Below, piece after piece: positions 15,084 through 23,702 of a stretch of 54,021 bases of DNA. Source of the stretch: a bacterium (GTDB lineage: Bacteria > Patescibacteriota > Minisyncoccia > Phycocordibacterales > JAKAEA01); the NCBI GenBank assembly GCA_021785065.1, contig JAJYGQ010000019.1:1-54021 (forward strand). The letters run 5' to 3'. Made by a program: the position numbers and the translations under genes. The notes below the pieces were generated by a model, which did no database searches, was not told the DNA's origin, and was given only the letters and a program-made list of their open reading frames with translations. Numbering within the stretch: position 1 is the stretch's first letter; each line of letters starts with the position of its first letter.

Positions 15084-15927
15084 TTTTCGTCGACCAGGTT
15101 CTGGTCGATTGGGTCGGTCATTTCGTCAATCAACCTGGCGCGCCACTCTCGGTGTACTCGTATTTCTCATCGTCGTACTCCTGGCCGCACGTTTTACGCC
15201 ACACGTGTTAGCTACGCCTGCTCAGGCTATTGCGCAGCCATTTGTTGCGGTGCGAAATGCTATAGCGACAGGGTTTACTACAACGATTGATTTCTTTCAA
15301 AGTAAAGAAAGTTTACTTGCGCAGAATGCCGCTCTCGAAAAAGATGCAACCCTCTATGGGGCTGTTGTTGCTGAGCGGGATTACTTTATTAATCAAGTTA
15401 ATGAGTTGCAGGCTCTGCTAGGACATAGCAGCTCATCGACGCCCGAGAAATTTGTTTCGGCACAGGTATTTTCTAAACCAGGTTTTTCTCCTTACGATAC
15501 AATGCTCGTTGCTGCAGGTAGTAATCAGGGGGTTGCGACGGGCGACTTAGTTTTTGCCGACCCGCATGCACTCATCGGATACGTGAGCTCAGTATCGTTG
15601 ACTGCAGCAACAGTGACTGCGTATTCTACACCTGGACAACAGCTTAATGTTTTAATTGGCTCCTCATCACTAGAGGAGGCAGCGAGTGGTTTGGGCGGTG
15701 GCACCTTAGAGGTGCGTTTGCCTCGCAATTCGCCAGTGGCGATCGGTGATATTGTCACCGCGGCTGGTTTGCCAACGGGATCTATTGTTGGTCAAGTAGC
15801 AGTTGCTACTGCCGCTCCCGCTGATCCTTATGAACGTGTACTCTTCACCTCACCACTTAACATTTTTGATCTTTCTTATGTTTTCATTAAAACCAATTCC
15901 GCCAACCATGGTATTCTTAAAAAATAA
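15058..15927 (+). CDS. mreC: Rod-shape-determining protein MreC
   Basis: A 289-residue bitopic membrane protein linking MreB to the wall-synthesis machinery. It has a basic N-terminal tail, one membrane helix (about 33-52, LGVLVFLIVVLLAARF), a coiled coil (about 85-125, SLLAQNAALEKDATLYGAVV) and two beta-barrel domains containing FSPYDTMLVAAGSNQGV, the MreC fold signature. The ATG at 15058 (MRFRLPTSNF) is preferred over one at 15031 because it gives a shorter overlap (26 nt) with mreB and a normal basic tail. Confidence 0.9.
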   Translation: MRFRLPTSNFRRPGSGRLGRSFRQSTWRATLGVLVFLIVVLLAARFTPHVLATPAQAIAQPFVAVRNAIATGFTTTIDFFQSKESLLAQNAALEKDATLYGAVVAERDYFINQVNELQALLGHSSSSTPEKFVSAQVFSKPGFSPYDTMLVAAGSNQGVATGDLVFADPHALIGYVSSVSLTAATVTAYSTPGQQLNVLIGSSSLEEAASGLGGGTLEVRLPRNSPVAIGDIVTAAGLPTGSIVGQVAVATAAPADPYERVLFTSPLNIFDLSYVFIKTNSANHGILKK

Positions 15928-16183
15928 ACGTTGGCTTGTTGATGTTGCAGTATTTATATTAGCTTTTGTGGCTCCGTGGTGGTTATCGTATTTGGTCGCG
16001 TTGGGAGGAGTTTTTTTATTCCGGCGATATGTTGAAATCGTCATTCTCGGCATACTGGTTGATGCGCTCTATAGCGGTCCGGTAGTTTGGTTCGGTAATT
16101 TTCCTTACACGATGACCTTGTTCTCACTCGTTATATTAATGTTGAGCACATATCTCAAGCCGTTTCTTCGTAGTACTATGTAG
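15908..16183 (+). CDS. mreD: MreD-like small membrane protein
   Basis: A 91-residue, very hydrophobic protein in the mreD position, overlapping mreC by 20 nt and lying 5 nt before the PBP2 gene. About three membrane segments can be drawn (roughly residues 9-25, 30-52 and 62-80). MreD is usually ~160 residues with five to six helices, so this is a reduced version or an analogue. The identification rests mainly on position. The ATG at 15908 (MVFLKNKRWLV) is chosen because it is followed by a normal membrane-protein start; an upstream ATG at 15803 would lie deep inside mreC. Confidence 0.6.
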   Translation: MVFLKNKRWLVDVAVFILAFVAPWWLSYLVALGGVFLFRRYVEIVILGILVDALYSGPVVWFGNFPYTMTLFSLVILMLSTYLKPFLRSTM

Positions 16184-16188
16184 TTTTT

Positions 16189-17889
16189 ATGCGTTTTTTC
16201 AAGCACATACCACCTAAGCTGCACGATATCGATCCCGATCAAATTTTTCTTGATGCTTCAAATTTGCCTCATTTTGATCAGCATCAATTTGAAGGGCGAC
16301 TCGAGAAGCCTATTAATAAAAAAGTAACGTGGATCATCGGCCTTTTTGCTGTGGTTGTGGGTATTGTTTTTTCTGGTCAACTTTGGGATTTGCAAATCGT
16401 GCAAGGGGCTCAGTTCCGTCAGTTGGCCGAAAATAATAGTTTACATTCTTCAATTCTGTTTGCCCCGCGAGGAGTTATCTTTGATCGCAATGGTGTGCCG
16501 CTTGCGTGGAATAATGTGAACCCCAATAATCCCGAAGTGCCACTGCGAGAATACGCCACCTCAACTGGTCTCGGCTCGCTACTAGGGTATATAAAATATC
16601 CCACCAAAGATGCAAGTGGTGATTACTATCGTCAAGATTATATTGGTATCACTGGCGCGGAGAAATATTTCAACAGTGAATTGACTGGTCAGAATGGGAG
16701 TGAGTTAACAGAAGAAACTGCTCGGGGTGATGTTGTGTCTCGTAATGTTATTGAACCCCCGCAGCCGGGAAAAAACATCGCCCTCTCTATTGATAGTCGA
16801 GTGCAAGCAGAAATGTATAAAGCACTACAGGATATTGCTGCTAAGATTCAATCGCCAGGGGGCGCGGGTATGATTATCAATATTCATACTGGTGAAATGA
16901 TTGCGGCAGTGAGTTTTCCTACCTACAATCCACAAATAATGTCCGATGGCACCAACACTGTGGCCATTCACAATTATTTAACCGATCCCGCTACGCCATT
17001 GCTTGATCGGCTCTCCAACGGTCTCTATGCTCCAGGGTCTATCGTAAAGCCGGTGATGGCGATGGGGGCGCTCGATACTGGCACCGTTGCGGCGAGTACG
17101 ATTATTCAGACACACGGTTACATTACGGTACCCAACCCGTACGACCCAGCGATTATTTATCGGTTTAATGATTGGCGAAATAACGGTGCACTAGATATTG
17201 CCCACGCGATTGCGTTTTCGTCGGATGCTTATTTCTATATTGTTGGTGGTGGCTATCAAAATCAGAAGGGAATGGGCATTGCTAATATTGATAAATACGC
17301 ACATTTGTTCGGCTACGGTCAGTCGGTGCCGGGATTTTTTGCGGGACCATCCGGTATTGTTCCTTCACCAGCCTGGAAAGCGACGGCGTTTAAGAATGAT
17401 CCGTGGTCAATCGGTGATACGTATCACAGTGTGATTGGCCAATTTGGTTGGCAGGTAACACCAGTGCAGGTGCTGCGTGCCATTACAGCAATCGCCAACG
17501 ACGGCACACTTTTGACGCCAACGATTCTCAAGGGTGATACAAATGCGCTTAGTACTGCTGTGCATCTTAGCTTCCCGCAAAGTTACTATAAAGCGATTCA
17601 TTATGGTATGCGTTTATCGGCTACTATCGGTACGGGTAATGCGCTGAATGTAAGCTATGTACAATTTGCTACCAAAACCGGTACGGCGCAGCTTGGCGTC
17701 AATAATGATATGTCGAATTCCTGGACTGGCGGTTTTTGGCCGTATCAAAATCCTCAGTATGCCTTTGTAATGATGTTGGAGCGGCGCCCACGAAAATATG
17801 TCCTTGGTTCTTTTGATGCAGCGCGTGAGCTCTTCGATTGGATGGATCAACATACGCCAGAATATTTCGCGTCTACCACGGCAAGCTAG
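16189..17889 (+). CDS. mrdA: Penicillin-binding protein 2 (class B transpeptidase of the elongasome)
   Basis: A 566-residue peptidoglycan transpeptidase. It has one membrane helix (about 46-66), a dimerisation domain (PRGVIFDRNG at ~93-102), then the transpeptidase domain with S284-I-V-K287 (nucleophile Ser284), S344-S-D346 as the second motif and K496-T-G498. The SxD form of the second motif is common in PBP2. Position directly after mreBCD supports an elongation role. It ends 75 nt before greA, which has its own promoter. Confidence 0.93.
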   Translation: MRFFKHIPPKLHDIDPDQIFLDASNLPHFDQHQFEGRLEKPINKKVTWIIGLFAVVVGIVFSGQLWDLQIVQGAQFRQLAENNSLHSSILFAPRGVIFDRNGVPLAWNNVNPNNPEVPLREYATSTGLGSLLGYIKYPTKDASGDYYRQDYIGITGAEKYFNSELTGQNGSELTEETARGDVVSRNVIEPPQPGKNIALSIDSRVQAEMYKALQDIAAKIQSPGGAGMIINIHTGEMIAAVSFPTYNPQIMSDGTNTVAIHNYLTDPATPLLDRLSNGLYAPGSIVKPVMAMGALDTGTVAASTIIQTHGYITVPNPYDPAIIYRFNDWRNNGALDIAHAIAFSSDAYFYIVGGGYQNQKGMGIANIDKYAHLFGYGQSVPGFFAGPSGIVPSPAWKATAFKNDPWSIGDTYHSVIGQFGWQVTPVQVLRAITAIANDGTLLTPTILKGDTNALSTAVHLSFPQSYYKAIHYGMRLSATIGTGNALNVSYVQFATKTGTAQLGVNNDMSNSWTGGFWPYQNPQYAFVMMLERRPRKYVLGSFDAARELFDWMDQHTPEYFASTTAS

Positions 17890-17912
17890 TACAAGCTATA
17901 CCCAGAAGAGCA

Positions 17913-17941
17913 TTGACTTTTTGCCGTGTGTTGTGTACACT
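17913..17941 (+). promoter_or_regulatory. Promoter of greA
   Basis: TTGACT (17913-17918), a 17-nt spacer and TACACT (17936-17941), with the greA ATG at 17965. This gives a short leader of about 17 nt. Confidence 0.6.
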
Positions 17942-17964
17942 TACAGCCATTTTAATACCTTACT

Positions 17965-18444
17965 ATGGCCGAAAATAAAGAATATTTAACCAAAGAAAAA
18001 TTTGATCAGCTTGTTGCTGAGCTGGAATTTTTACGCAATACCAAGCGCAAAGAAATTGCCGAAGAATTAGAATATGCCAAGCAACTCGGTGATTTGTCGG
18101 AAAACGCTGAATACCATCAGGCGCGCGAGGCGCAAGCAATGCTCGAAGATCGCATTGGTAAGCTCGACAACTTGCTTAAAGGGGCTACTATTTTAAGTGC
18201 GGAAACCACGGGGAAGCGCGGTGACGCTGTTGCCGTTGGTTCGAAGGTAGAATTGCGTCGTGAAGGGAAAAAAGAAACAATTGATTACACTGTGGTAGGT
18301 AGTGAAGAGGCAGATATGACGGCGCGAAAAATTTCCGCTTCATCGCCATTGGGTGCCGCAATGCTTGGCAAGAAGAAGGGTGAAGCTGTTTCTGTAAAAA
18401 CTCCTGCTGGCAACGTCACCTACACTATCGTTAAAATTTTATAG
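17965..18444 (+). CDS. greA: Transcription elongation factor GreA
   Basis: A 159-residue factor that enters the RNA polymerase secondary channel and stimulates cleavage of backtracked transcripts. The N-terminal coiled coil has the acidic tip motif GDLSENAEYHQAREAQ with the two key acidic residues (D and E) near positions 42-45. The C-terminal FKBP-like domain ends in SPLGAAMLGKKKGEAV. Full length for the family. Confidence 0.96.
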   Translation: MAENKEYLTKEKFDQLVAELEFLRNTKRKEIAEELEYAKQLGDLSENAEYHQAREAQAMLEDRIGKLDNLLKGATILSAETTGKRGDAVAVGSKVELRREGKKETIDYTVVGSEEADMTARKISASSPLGAAMLGKKKGEAVSVKTPAGNVTYTIVKIL

Positions 18445-18471
18445 TGCATTGCTCTTTAGGGTTTCTATCGC

Positions 18472-18477
18472 TACAAT
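18472..18477 (+). promoter_or_regulatory. -10 box of lysS (probable leaderless start)
   Basis: TACAAT ends 6 nt before the lysS ATG at 18484. There is no ribosome-binding site between the box and the start. Confidence 0.45.
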
Positions 18478-18483
18478 ACCTTT

Positions 18484-20085
18484 ATGTTTTGGGCTGATCG
18501 GCTCGGTAATGAAATCGAGCAAAAATTCAAAGAAAAAATAGCGAGCGGTAAACCGCTTATTATTCGTGACGAAAAAACCGCGTCGGGGCGGGTGCATGTT
18601 GGCTCGCTGCGCGGCGTGGCTCTCCATGGGCTTATTTCAGAAATATTGTCGGAGCGAAATATCAATAACACCTATCTTTTTGAGATCAATGACAATGACC
18701 CGATGGATGATATTCCCGCCACCCTCGACCGAAAAATCTACGAGCCGTATTTAGGGAAGCCGCTCAATACCGTGCCATCGCCTGATGGGAAGGCAGCGAA
18801 CTTCGCCGAATATTATGCTGAAGAATTTATCGGCGTGATCCGAGAGCTTGGTTTTTCGCCCGAATTTTATCGCGTAAGTGATGTATATCGTGAGGGAAAA
18901 TTCAACGAAGTTATTCGGCTGGCTTTGGAGCATGCTGGTGAAATTCGGAAAATTTATAAAGAGATATCGGGCTCTGAACGAGCGGAGGGTTGGCTGCCAG
19001 TAAATGTTATCTGTGAGAAATGCGGCAAGGTGAGTACCACTGTCGCTACTTCTTATGATGGCGAACAGGTAGAATACGTGTGTCGCGATGTTACTTTTAC
19101 GAATGGGTGTGGTTATCAAGGGAAAATCTCACCTTTTAATGGTCGGGCAAAGTTGCCGTGGAAGGTTGAGTGGGCGGCGAAATTTAAAGTGATTGGTATT
19201 GACATTGAAGGGGCGGGGAAAGATCACTCTACGCGCGGCGGGGCGCGTCAGGTGGCGGAAGCTATTTCGCGCCAGGTTTTTCATCATGAGCCGCCTTTCA
19301 ATATTCCTTATGAATTTTTTAATATTGCCGGCAAAAAAATGTCGTCCTCAAAGGGGCGCGGCTCGTCGTCACGCGAGGTGGCCGATCTTTTTCCACCTGA
19401 ATTGGTGCGGCTCTTGCTGCTACAACGCGAACCGCAGCGAGTCATCGAATTCAATCCGGAAGGTGACACCGTGCCACTTCTCTATGATACCTATGACAGT
19501 TATGCTGGAAAATATTTTTCTGACATTGCGACTGGTGAGCAGTTAAGCGACTTTGCGCGCACGTTTTTTCTGATGCACAAGCCAGTTGATCGCCCAAGGC
19601 TCTCGCCTCATTTTTTGCCGCGTTTCTCGCAGATTGCCTACTTAGTGCAGATGCCGCACGTTTCTATTACTGATCAAGTAGCGCAAGAAAAGGGAAGCGC
19701 ACTTGTAGCCGAAGATGTACAAGAAATTGAATCACGCGAGAAATATGCGCGGCGCTGGCTCGATACATATGCGCCAGAAGAATACCAGTTTGTACTTCAG
19801 CAAACACTGCCTGCAGCCGCGCGCGATTTTTCTGCCGAGCAAAAACACGCTCTGAAAAAAGTGCTTGAAAAAATAACGGCGCTTGGTGATGGTCCCGTTG
19901 ACGGTCTGGCCTTGCACACTGCATTACACGACATTAAAAATGAAATGGGTATTAATCCTAAAGATTTCTTTTCAGCGTTATATATATCTTTTCTCGATCG
20001 CCCCAGTGGGCCGAAAGCTGGTTGGTTTCTTAGCGTTCTTAAACGAGACTTTGTTATACGGCGTTTAGAAGCGGCGAGCGCCTAG
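18484..20085 (+). CDS. lysS: Lysyl-tRNA synthetase, class I
   Basis: A 533-residue class I LysRS, the archaeal/spirochaete type, unrelated in fold to the class II enzyme of most bacteria. Signatures are the HIGH-like H38-V-G-S in ASGRVHVGSLRG and the KMSKS-like KKMSSSKGRGSS near residue 285. Also typical are GIDIEGAGKDHSTRGGARQ and the four-cysteine zinc segment (CEKCGK at ~178, then C...C around 200-210). Class I LysRS is common in Patescibacteria. It is followed by a terminator. Confidence 0.94.
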   Translation: MFWADRLGNEIEQKFKEKIASGKPLIIRDEKTASGRVHVGSLRGVALHGLISEILSERNINNTYLFEINDNDPMDDIPATLDRKIYEPYLGKPLNTVPSPDGKAANFAEYYAEEFIGVIRELGFSPEFYRVSDVYREGKFNEVIRLALEHAGEIRKIYKEISGSERAEGWLPVNVICEKCGKVSTTVATSYDGEQVEYVCRDVTFTNGCGYQGKISPFNGRAKLPWKVEWAAKFKVIGIDIEGAGKDHSTRGGARQVAEAISRQVFHHEPPFNIPYEFFNIAGKKMSSSKGRGSSSREVADLFPPELVRLLLLQREPQRVIEFNPEGDTVPLLYDTYDSYAGKYFSDIATGEQLSDFARTFFLMHKPVDRPRLSPHFLPRFSQIAYLVQMPHVSITDQVAQEKGSALVAEDVQEIESREKYARRWLDTYAPEEYQFVLQQTLPAAARDFSAEQKHALKKVLEKITALGDGPVDGLALHTALHDIKNEMGINPKDFFSALYISFLDRPSGPKAGWFLSVLKRDFVIRRLEAASA

Positions 20086-20109
20086 TTATATTCTTTAAAT
20101 TTTTTCGCG

Positions 20110-20142
20110 AAAAATACCCGTCTTTTACGTCGGGTATTTTTT
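20110..20142 (+). terminator. Intrinsic terminator after lysS
   Basis: AAAAATACCCG/CGGGTATTTTT, an 11-bp stem with a 10-nt loop, followed by TT. Its end abuts the first unit of the MraZ operator array. Confidence 0.88.
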
Positions 20143-20150
20143 ATGGTGTA

Positions 20151-20220
20151 AGTGTGGATAACTATGGTTGTCAGTAGGCTAATGTGGTATAAAATGGTTA
20201 AGAGTGGGAGAAAGTGGAGA
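20151..20220 (+). promoter_or_regulatory. Seven-unit MraZ operator array overlapping the mraZ promoter
   Basis: Seven consecutive 10-bp units carry a (G/A)TGG core at the same phase: cores start at 20154, 20164, 20174 (degenerate GTAGG), 20184, 20194, 20204 and 20214. Unit consensus is roughly AnnRTGGnnn. Known MraZ operators are direct repeats of this kind with 10-bp spacing, usually three or four copies. The likely promoter (TTGTCA at 20168-20173, TAAAAT at 20190-20195, 16-nt spacer) is embedded in the array, so MraZ binding should block polymerase. Confidence 0.8.
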
Positions 20221-20231
20221 ACACTCGCCCT

Positions 20232-20666
20232 ATGTTAATCGGCGAATTTAAACACAGCATTGATGATAAAAATCGCGTGGCCCTGCCCGCGAAATTTCGC
20301 CGCGATCTTGGCAAGACGGTGGTCATTACCTATGGTCTCGACCAGTGTCTTGCGCTCTATCCGCAAGCCGAATGGCAGGCGATTGCCCAAAAGCTCGCCA
20401 ACCTTTCTACTGGCCAAGCTGATAGTCGCGGGTTCAATCGCCTCATGCTCTCCGGTGCTACTGATACCGAAATTGACGGCGCTGGCCGGTTGCTCATCCC
20501 TGAGCATCTGCGAGAGTTTGCCAAGCTCGGTAGCAAGATAGTGTTTGCCGGCGTCGGTAATCGCTTAGAACTTTGGAGCGAAACCCGTTGGACAAATTAC
20601 AAGAAGGGTATTACTAGTCGAGCCGATGCTTTAGCACAAAAGCTGGGTGAAATTGGTGCCTTCTAG
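20232..20666 (+). CDS. mraZ: Transcriptional regulator MraZ
   Basis: A 144-residue, two-repeat AbrB-like (SpoVT/AbrB swapped-hairpin) DNA-binding protein that controls the division/cell-wall cluster. Each half has the signature: MLIGEFKHSIDDKNRVALPA at the start, then TDTEIDGAGRLLIPEHLREF in the second half. It acts as a ring-shaped oligomer binding repeated TGG boxes; such an array lies directly upstream. The ATG at 20232 is preferred over a GTG at 20214 because the family begins MLIGE and GGAGA lies 12 nt upstream. It is followed 9 nt later by rsmH. Confidence 0.95.
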   Translation: MLIGEFKHSIDDKNRVALPAKFRRDLGKTVVITYGLDQCLALYPQAEWQAIAQKLANLSTGQADSRGFNRLMLSGATDTEIDGAGRLLIPEHLREFAKLGSKIVFAGVGNRLELWSETRWTNYKKGITSRADALAQKLGEIGAF

Positions 20667-20675
20667 CTTGTGGCT

Positions 20676-21596
20676 ATGGCTCCTGAATCTGATACCATCC
20701 ACACCCCGGTTCTTTTACAAGAAACCATTGACGGTTTAGCTCTGCAGCCAGACGACATTATTGTCGATGGCACAACAGGTGGCGGTGGTCACAGCGCGGA
20801 AATTCTCAAGCGCTGGAACGGCCAAGTCCAGCTGGTGTGTCTCGATGCTGATGCGGCGGCAATTGCTCGCGCCCGCAAGCGACTCGCGTCGTTTGATCAA
20901 ACGAAAATTTCTTTCGTGGAAAGCAATTTTCGTCGCTTAGCGATAGTGCTCGATGATCTCGAGATACGCACCATCAACAAGTTGCTGCTCGATTTAGGAC
21001 TAAGTTCCGATGAATTAGCAGCTACGGGAAGGGGATTTAGTTTTCAGCGACCAGGTGATCCGCTCTTGATGACCTTTACTGATCCGGCCAGCGAACAGCC
21101 GCTCTTAACTGCCGAGACTATTCTAAACACCTGGAGCGAAGAGACGCTCGCGACAATTTTGTACGGCTATGGCGAAGAGCGCTATGCGAAGAAAATTGCC
21201 GCTGCTATTGTGGCCGCTCGAGAGCGGGCACCACTGCGAACAGTCGGCCAGTTGGTGGAGTGTGTGATTGCGGCAACGCCGCCACGCTACCACCACCGCC
21301 GCATCCATCCGGCCACAAAAACGTTTCAAGCTCTTCGCATCGCCGTCAATGACGAGTTAGGGGCACTCCAACAAGCGCTCGAAGATGGTTGGAGTGCCTT
21401 AGCCCCCGGTGGCCGTATCGCCGTCATCTCCTTTCATAGCTTGGAAGATCGCGCGGTCAAGCGATTCTTTCAACAAGAAGCAAAAGCCGGTCGAGCAACT
21501 TTGGTCCATAAAAAACCATTATCAGCATCAGACCAAGAAATTCATACTAATCCTCGCGCTCGTTCTGCCAAGCTGCGCATCATCGTTAAAAAGTAA
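20676..21596 (+). CDS. rsmH: 16S rRNA (cytosine(1402)-N4)-methyltransferase RsmH
   Basis: A 306-residue SAM-dependent methyltransferase that modifies C1402 in the ribosomal P site. The SAM-binding motif DGTTGGGGHSAEIL, the LLLDLGLSSDEL motif and the C-terminal VISFHSLEDRAVKRFF are diagnostic. The family length is ~310. A GTG at 20670 could add two residues. It occupies its usual place between mraZ and ftsL. Confidence 0.95.
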   Translation: MAPESDTIHTPVLLQETIDGLALQPDDIIVDGTTGGGGHSAEILKRWNGQVQLVCLDADAAAIARARKRLASFDQTKISFVESNFRRLAIVLDDLEIRTINKLLLDLGLSSDELAATGRGFSFQRPGDPLLMTFTDPASEQPLLTAETILNTWSEETLATILYGYGEERYAKKIAAAIVAARERAPLRTVGQLVECVIAATPPRYHHRRIHPATKTFQALRIAVNDELGALQQALEDGWSALAPGGRIAVISFHSLEDRAVKRFFQQEAKAGRATLVHKKPLSASDQEIHTNPRARSAKLRIIVKK

Positions 21597-21601
21597 TTTT
21601 T

Positions 21602-21955
21602 ATGCAATACGTTTCAACATACAATACAACCCTTCCTCTCTGGCAATCATGTCTACGTTCTATGACTACTCGTCGGCTCTTTTTTATACTCGTCGCTATT
21701 TTACTGATGTTCTCTTTTGTGTATATTTTTCTTATTAATATAACTGTTCGCAATATAGTGGAGTATGGTACGCTTAAAAATCAAAATGCAGCGTTAACTT
21801 TGAATGTAGATTCTATGCAGTCAACCTATATTTCTCAAAAGAGTGCTCTTTCTCTGTCGGTAGCGTATAATGATGGATACCAGAATGTAGCTTCACCTCA
21901 ATTTATTTCTACCGCTGCTATCCCCAACGCTTCTTTTGCTGTTAAATATCCTTAA
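21602..21955 (+). CDS. FtsL-like bitopic membrane protein
   Basis: A 117-residue protein with one membrane helix (about 24-50, LFFILVAILLMFSFVYIF) followed by a short coiled-coil-like stretch (EYGTLKNQNAALTLNVDSMQ) and a small extracytoplasmic tail. Size, topology and position between rsmH and ftsI fit FtsL, the divisome scaffold subunit, whose sequence is poorly conserved. The name is therefore positional. A start at 21662 (MTTRRLFF) would put a basic residue pair directly before the helix and is equally possible. Its stop overlaps the ftsI start by 1 nt (TAATG). Confidence 0.6.
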   Translation: MQYVSTYNTTLPLWQSCLRSMTTRRLFFILVAILLMFSFVYIFLINITVRNIVEYGTLKNQNAALTLNVDSMQSTYISQKSALSLSVAYNDGYQNVASPQFISTAAIPNASFAVKYP

Positions 21956-23679
21956 TGATTACCCGTGGTCGCATAAGACTGATTTCTATTTTAGTTGTTG
22001 GCTTTGCTCTGGTTCTTATTGGTCGTCTTTATTTTGTGCAAATTGTTCAAGGCGCAGATTTTTCTTTGCGAGCTAATGAACAATATATGCGACCGGTAAG
22101 CGGTTTATATGATCGCGGTACGATTTATTTTCAGGATAAAAGCGGAACGCTTATTCCCGCCGCCGATTTAGCGAGTGGTTATACGGTGGCTATTGATCCT
22201 AATGTGATAACCGCTGGAACTACCTCGCCGCTAACGCTCTATCAAAAACTTTCGGCGATTTTGCCGCTCAATCAACAAACATTTCTCGCTGACGCTACTA
22301 AACCAAATGACATCTACGAAGAAATAGCAAAACGTGTTCCAAAAAATGAAGCCGACGCTGTGTCGGCACTTAAATTACCAGGTGTTGGTATTTATCAAGA
22401 TCGCTGGCGTTACTACCCGGAAGGGTCGCTTGCCTCACAGGTGGTGGGCTTTGTTGGGTATAGTGGCACCTCAACGACCGGCTTATATGGTTTAGAAAAG
22501 TATTACAACAACGTTTTAAGTCGGGGCAATGCGGGGATGTATATTAACCCTTTTGCCCAGATTTTTTCTAATATTCAAAATGCAGTGAGTGGAAATCAAG
22601 AGGGCGACATTGTCACGACGATTGATCCGAATGTGCAGCAGTATATGGAGCAACAGCTGCAAGCGGTGCAGGCAAAATATCATTCGGTGATTACAGGTGG
22701 AATTATTATTAATCCCGAGACTGGTGTGATTTATGCGATGGGGGCGACGCCCAGTTTTAATCCCAATACGTACGCTAGTGTTTCTGATATTGCTGTATAT
22801 AAAAATCCGTTGGTGGAAAATGTATACGAAATGGGGTCAATCATTAAAGCCCTTACAATGGCAGCTGGTCTAGATACTGGCTTGGTCACGCCAACGACCA
22901 CATACAACGATAAAGGGTTTCTCAAAGTTGACGGTGCAACTATTTGGAATTATGACCACCGCGGGCGCGGGCCGCAAACAACTATGCAAACCGTGCTTGA
23001 CCAGTCTCTCAACACTGGCGCGGCGACCGTGGCTCTGGAACTCGGTCATCAAACGTTCGAGAAATATATGGATGGTTTCGGTCTTGCCTCGAGCACAGGT
23101 ATTGATTTGCCCAACGAAGGAACAAATTTGTTGCGCACCCTCGTGAGTCCGAAAAATATCGATTTAGCTACCGCTGCGTTTGGCCAGGGTATTGCGATGA
23201 CCCCGATTTCCACCGTGCGGGCTTGGAGCGCGCTCGCTAATGGCGGTACACTTATTACCCCGCACGTCGTAAGTCAAATTAGATATACGAACGGCACGGT
23301 TAAAAATATTTCTTACGGACCGGGGCCGCGGGTTATTGCTACGTCCACAGCGGCGGCGATTGCGCAAATGCTTACCCACGTCTATCAAGTTGCCTTGGTT
23401 AATGACGGTGTCGGTGCTGTTAAATTTGCTCATTATTCCGTTGCTTCAAAAGATGGCACCGCGCAAATTGCTATACCAGGCGGTGGCTATTTACCCAATC
23501 AATACTTAAATTCCTTTTGCGGCTTCTTTCCCTCAGTTGGATCGCATGCGCGCTTCCTCGTGTTTCTCTACACCTACGAGCCGCAGGGCGTTGAATTTGC
23601 CTCCCAGAGTTTGACACCGGCATTTGTGAATATTGTTAAATATCTGATAAGCTACTATGACGTTCCGCCCGATAGGTAG
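21955..23679 (+). CDS. ftsI: Penicillin-binding protein 3-like division transpeptidase (FtsI)
   Basis: A 574-residue class B PBP that crosslinks septal peptidoglycan. It has a membrane helix (about 8-28), a pedestal domain, and a transpeptidase domain with S295-I-I-K298 (nucleophile), S351-L-N353 and, in place of KTG, K499-D-G501-T (SKDGTAQI). The Thr-to-Asp change in the third motif is unusual and could alter substrate or beta-lactam binding. It is in the normal dcw position; the next gene, murF, starts 23 nt later. The elongation counterpart in the same window (16189) keeps KTG. Confidence 0.88.
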   Translation: MITRGRIRLISILVVGFALVLIGRLYFVQIVQGADFSLRANEQYMRPVSGLYDRGTIYFQDKSGTLIPAADLASGYTVAIDPNVITAGTTSPLTLYQKLSAILPLNQQTFLADATKPNDIYEEIAKRVPKNEADAVSALKLPGVGIYQDRWRYYPEGSLASQVVGFVGYSGTSTTGLYGLEKYYNNVLSRGNAGMYINPFAQIFSNIQNAVSGNQEGDIVTTIDPNVQQYMEQQLQAVQAKYHSVITGGIIINPETGVIYAMGATPSFNPNTYASVSDIAVYKNPLVENVYEMGSIIKALTMAAGLDTGLVTPTTTYNDKGFLKVDGATIWNYDHRGRGPQTTMQTVLDQSLNTGAATVALELGHQTFEKYMDGFGLASSTGIDLPNEGTNLLRTLVSPKNIDLATAAFGQGIAMTPISTVRAWSALANGGTLITPHVVSQIRYTNGTVKNISYGPGPRVIATSTAAAIAQMLTHVYQVALVNDGVGAVKFAHYSVASKDGTAQIAIPGGGYLPNQYLNSFCGFFPSVGSHARFLVFLYTYEPQGVEFASQSLTPAFVNIVKYLISYYDVPPDR

Positions 23680-23702
23680 AAATTAACGATCAACTCATAA
23701 CT

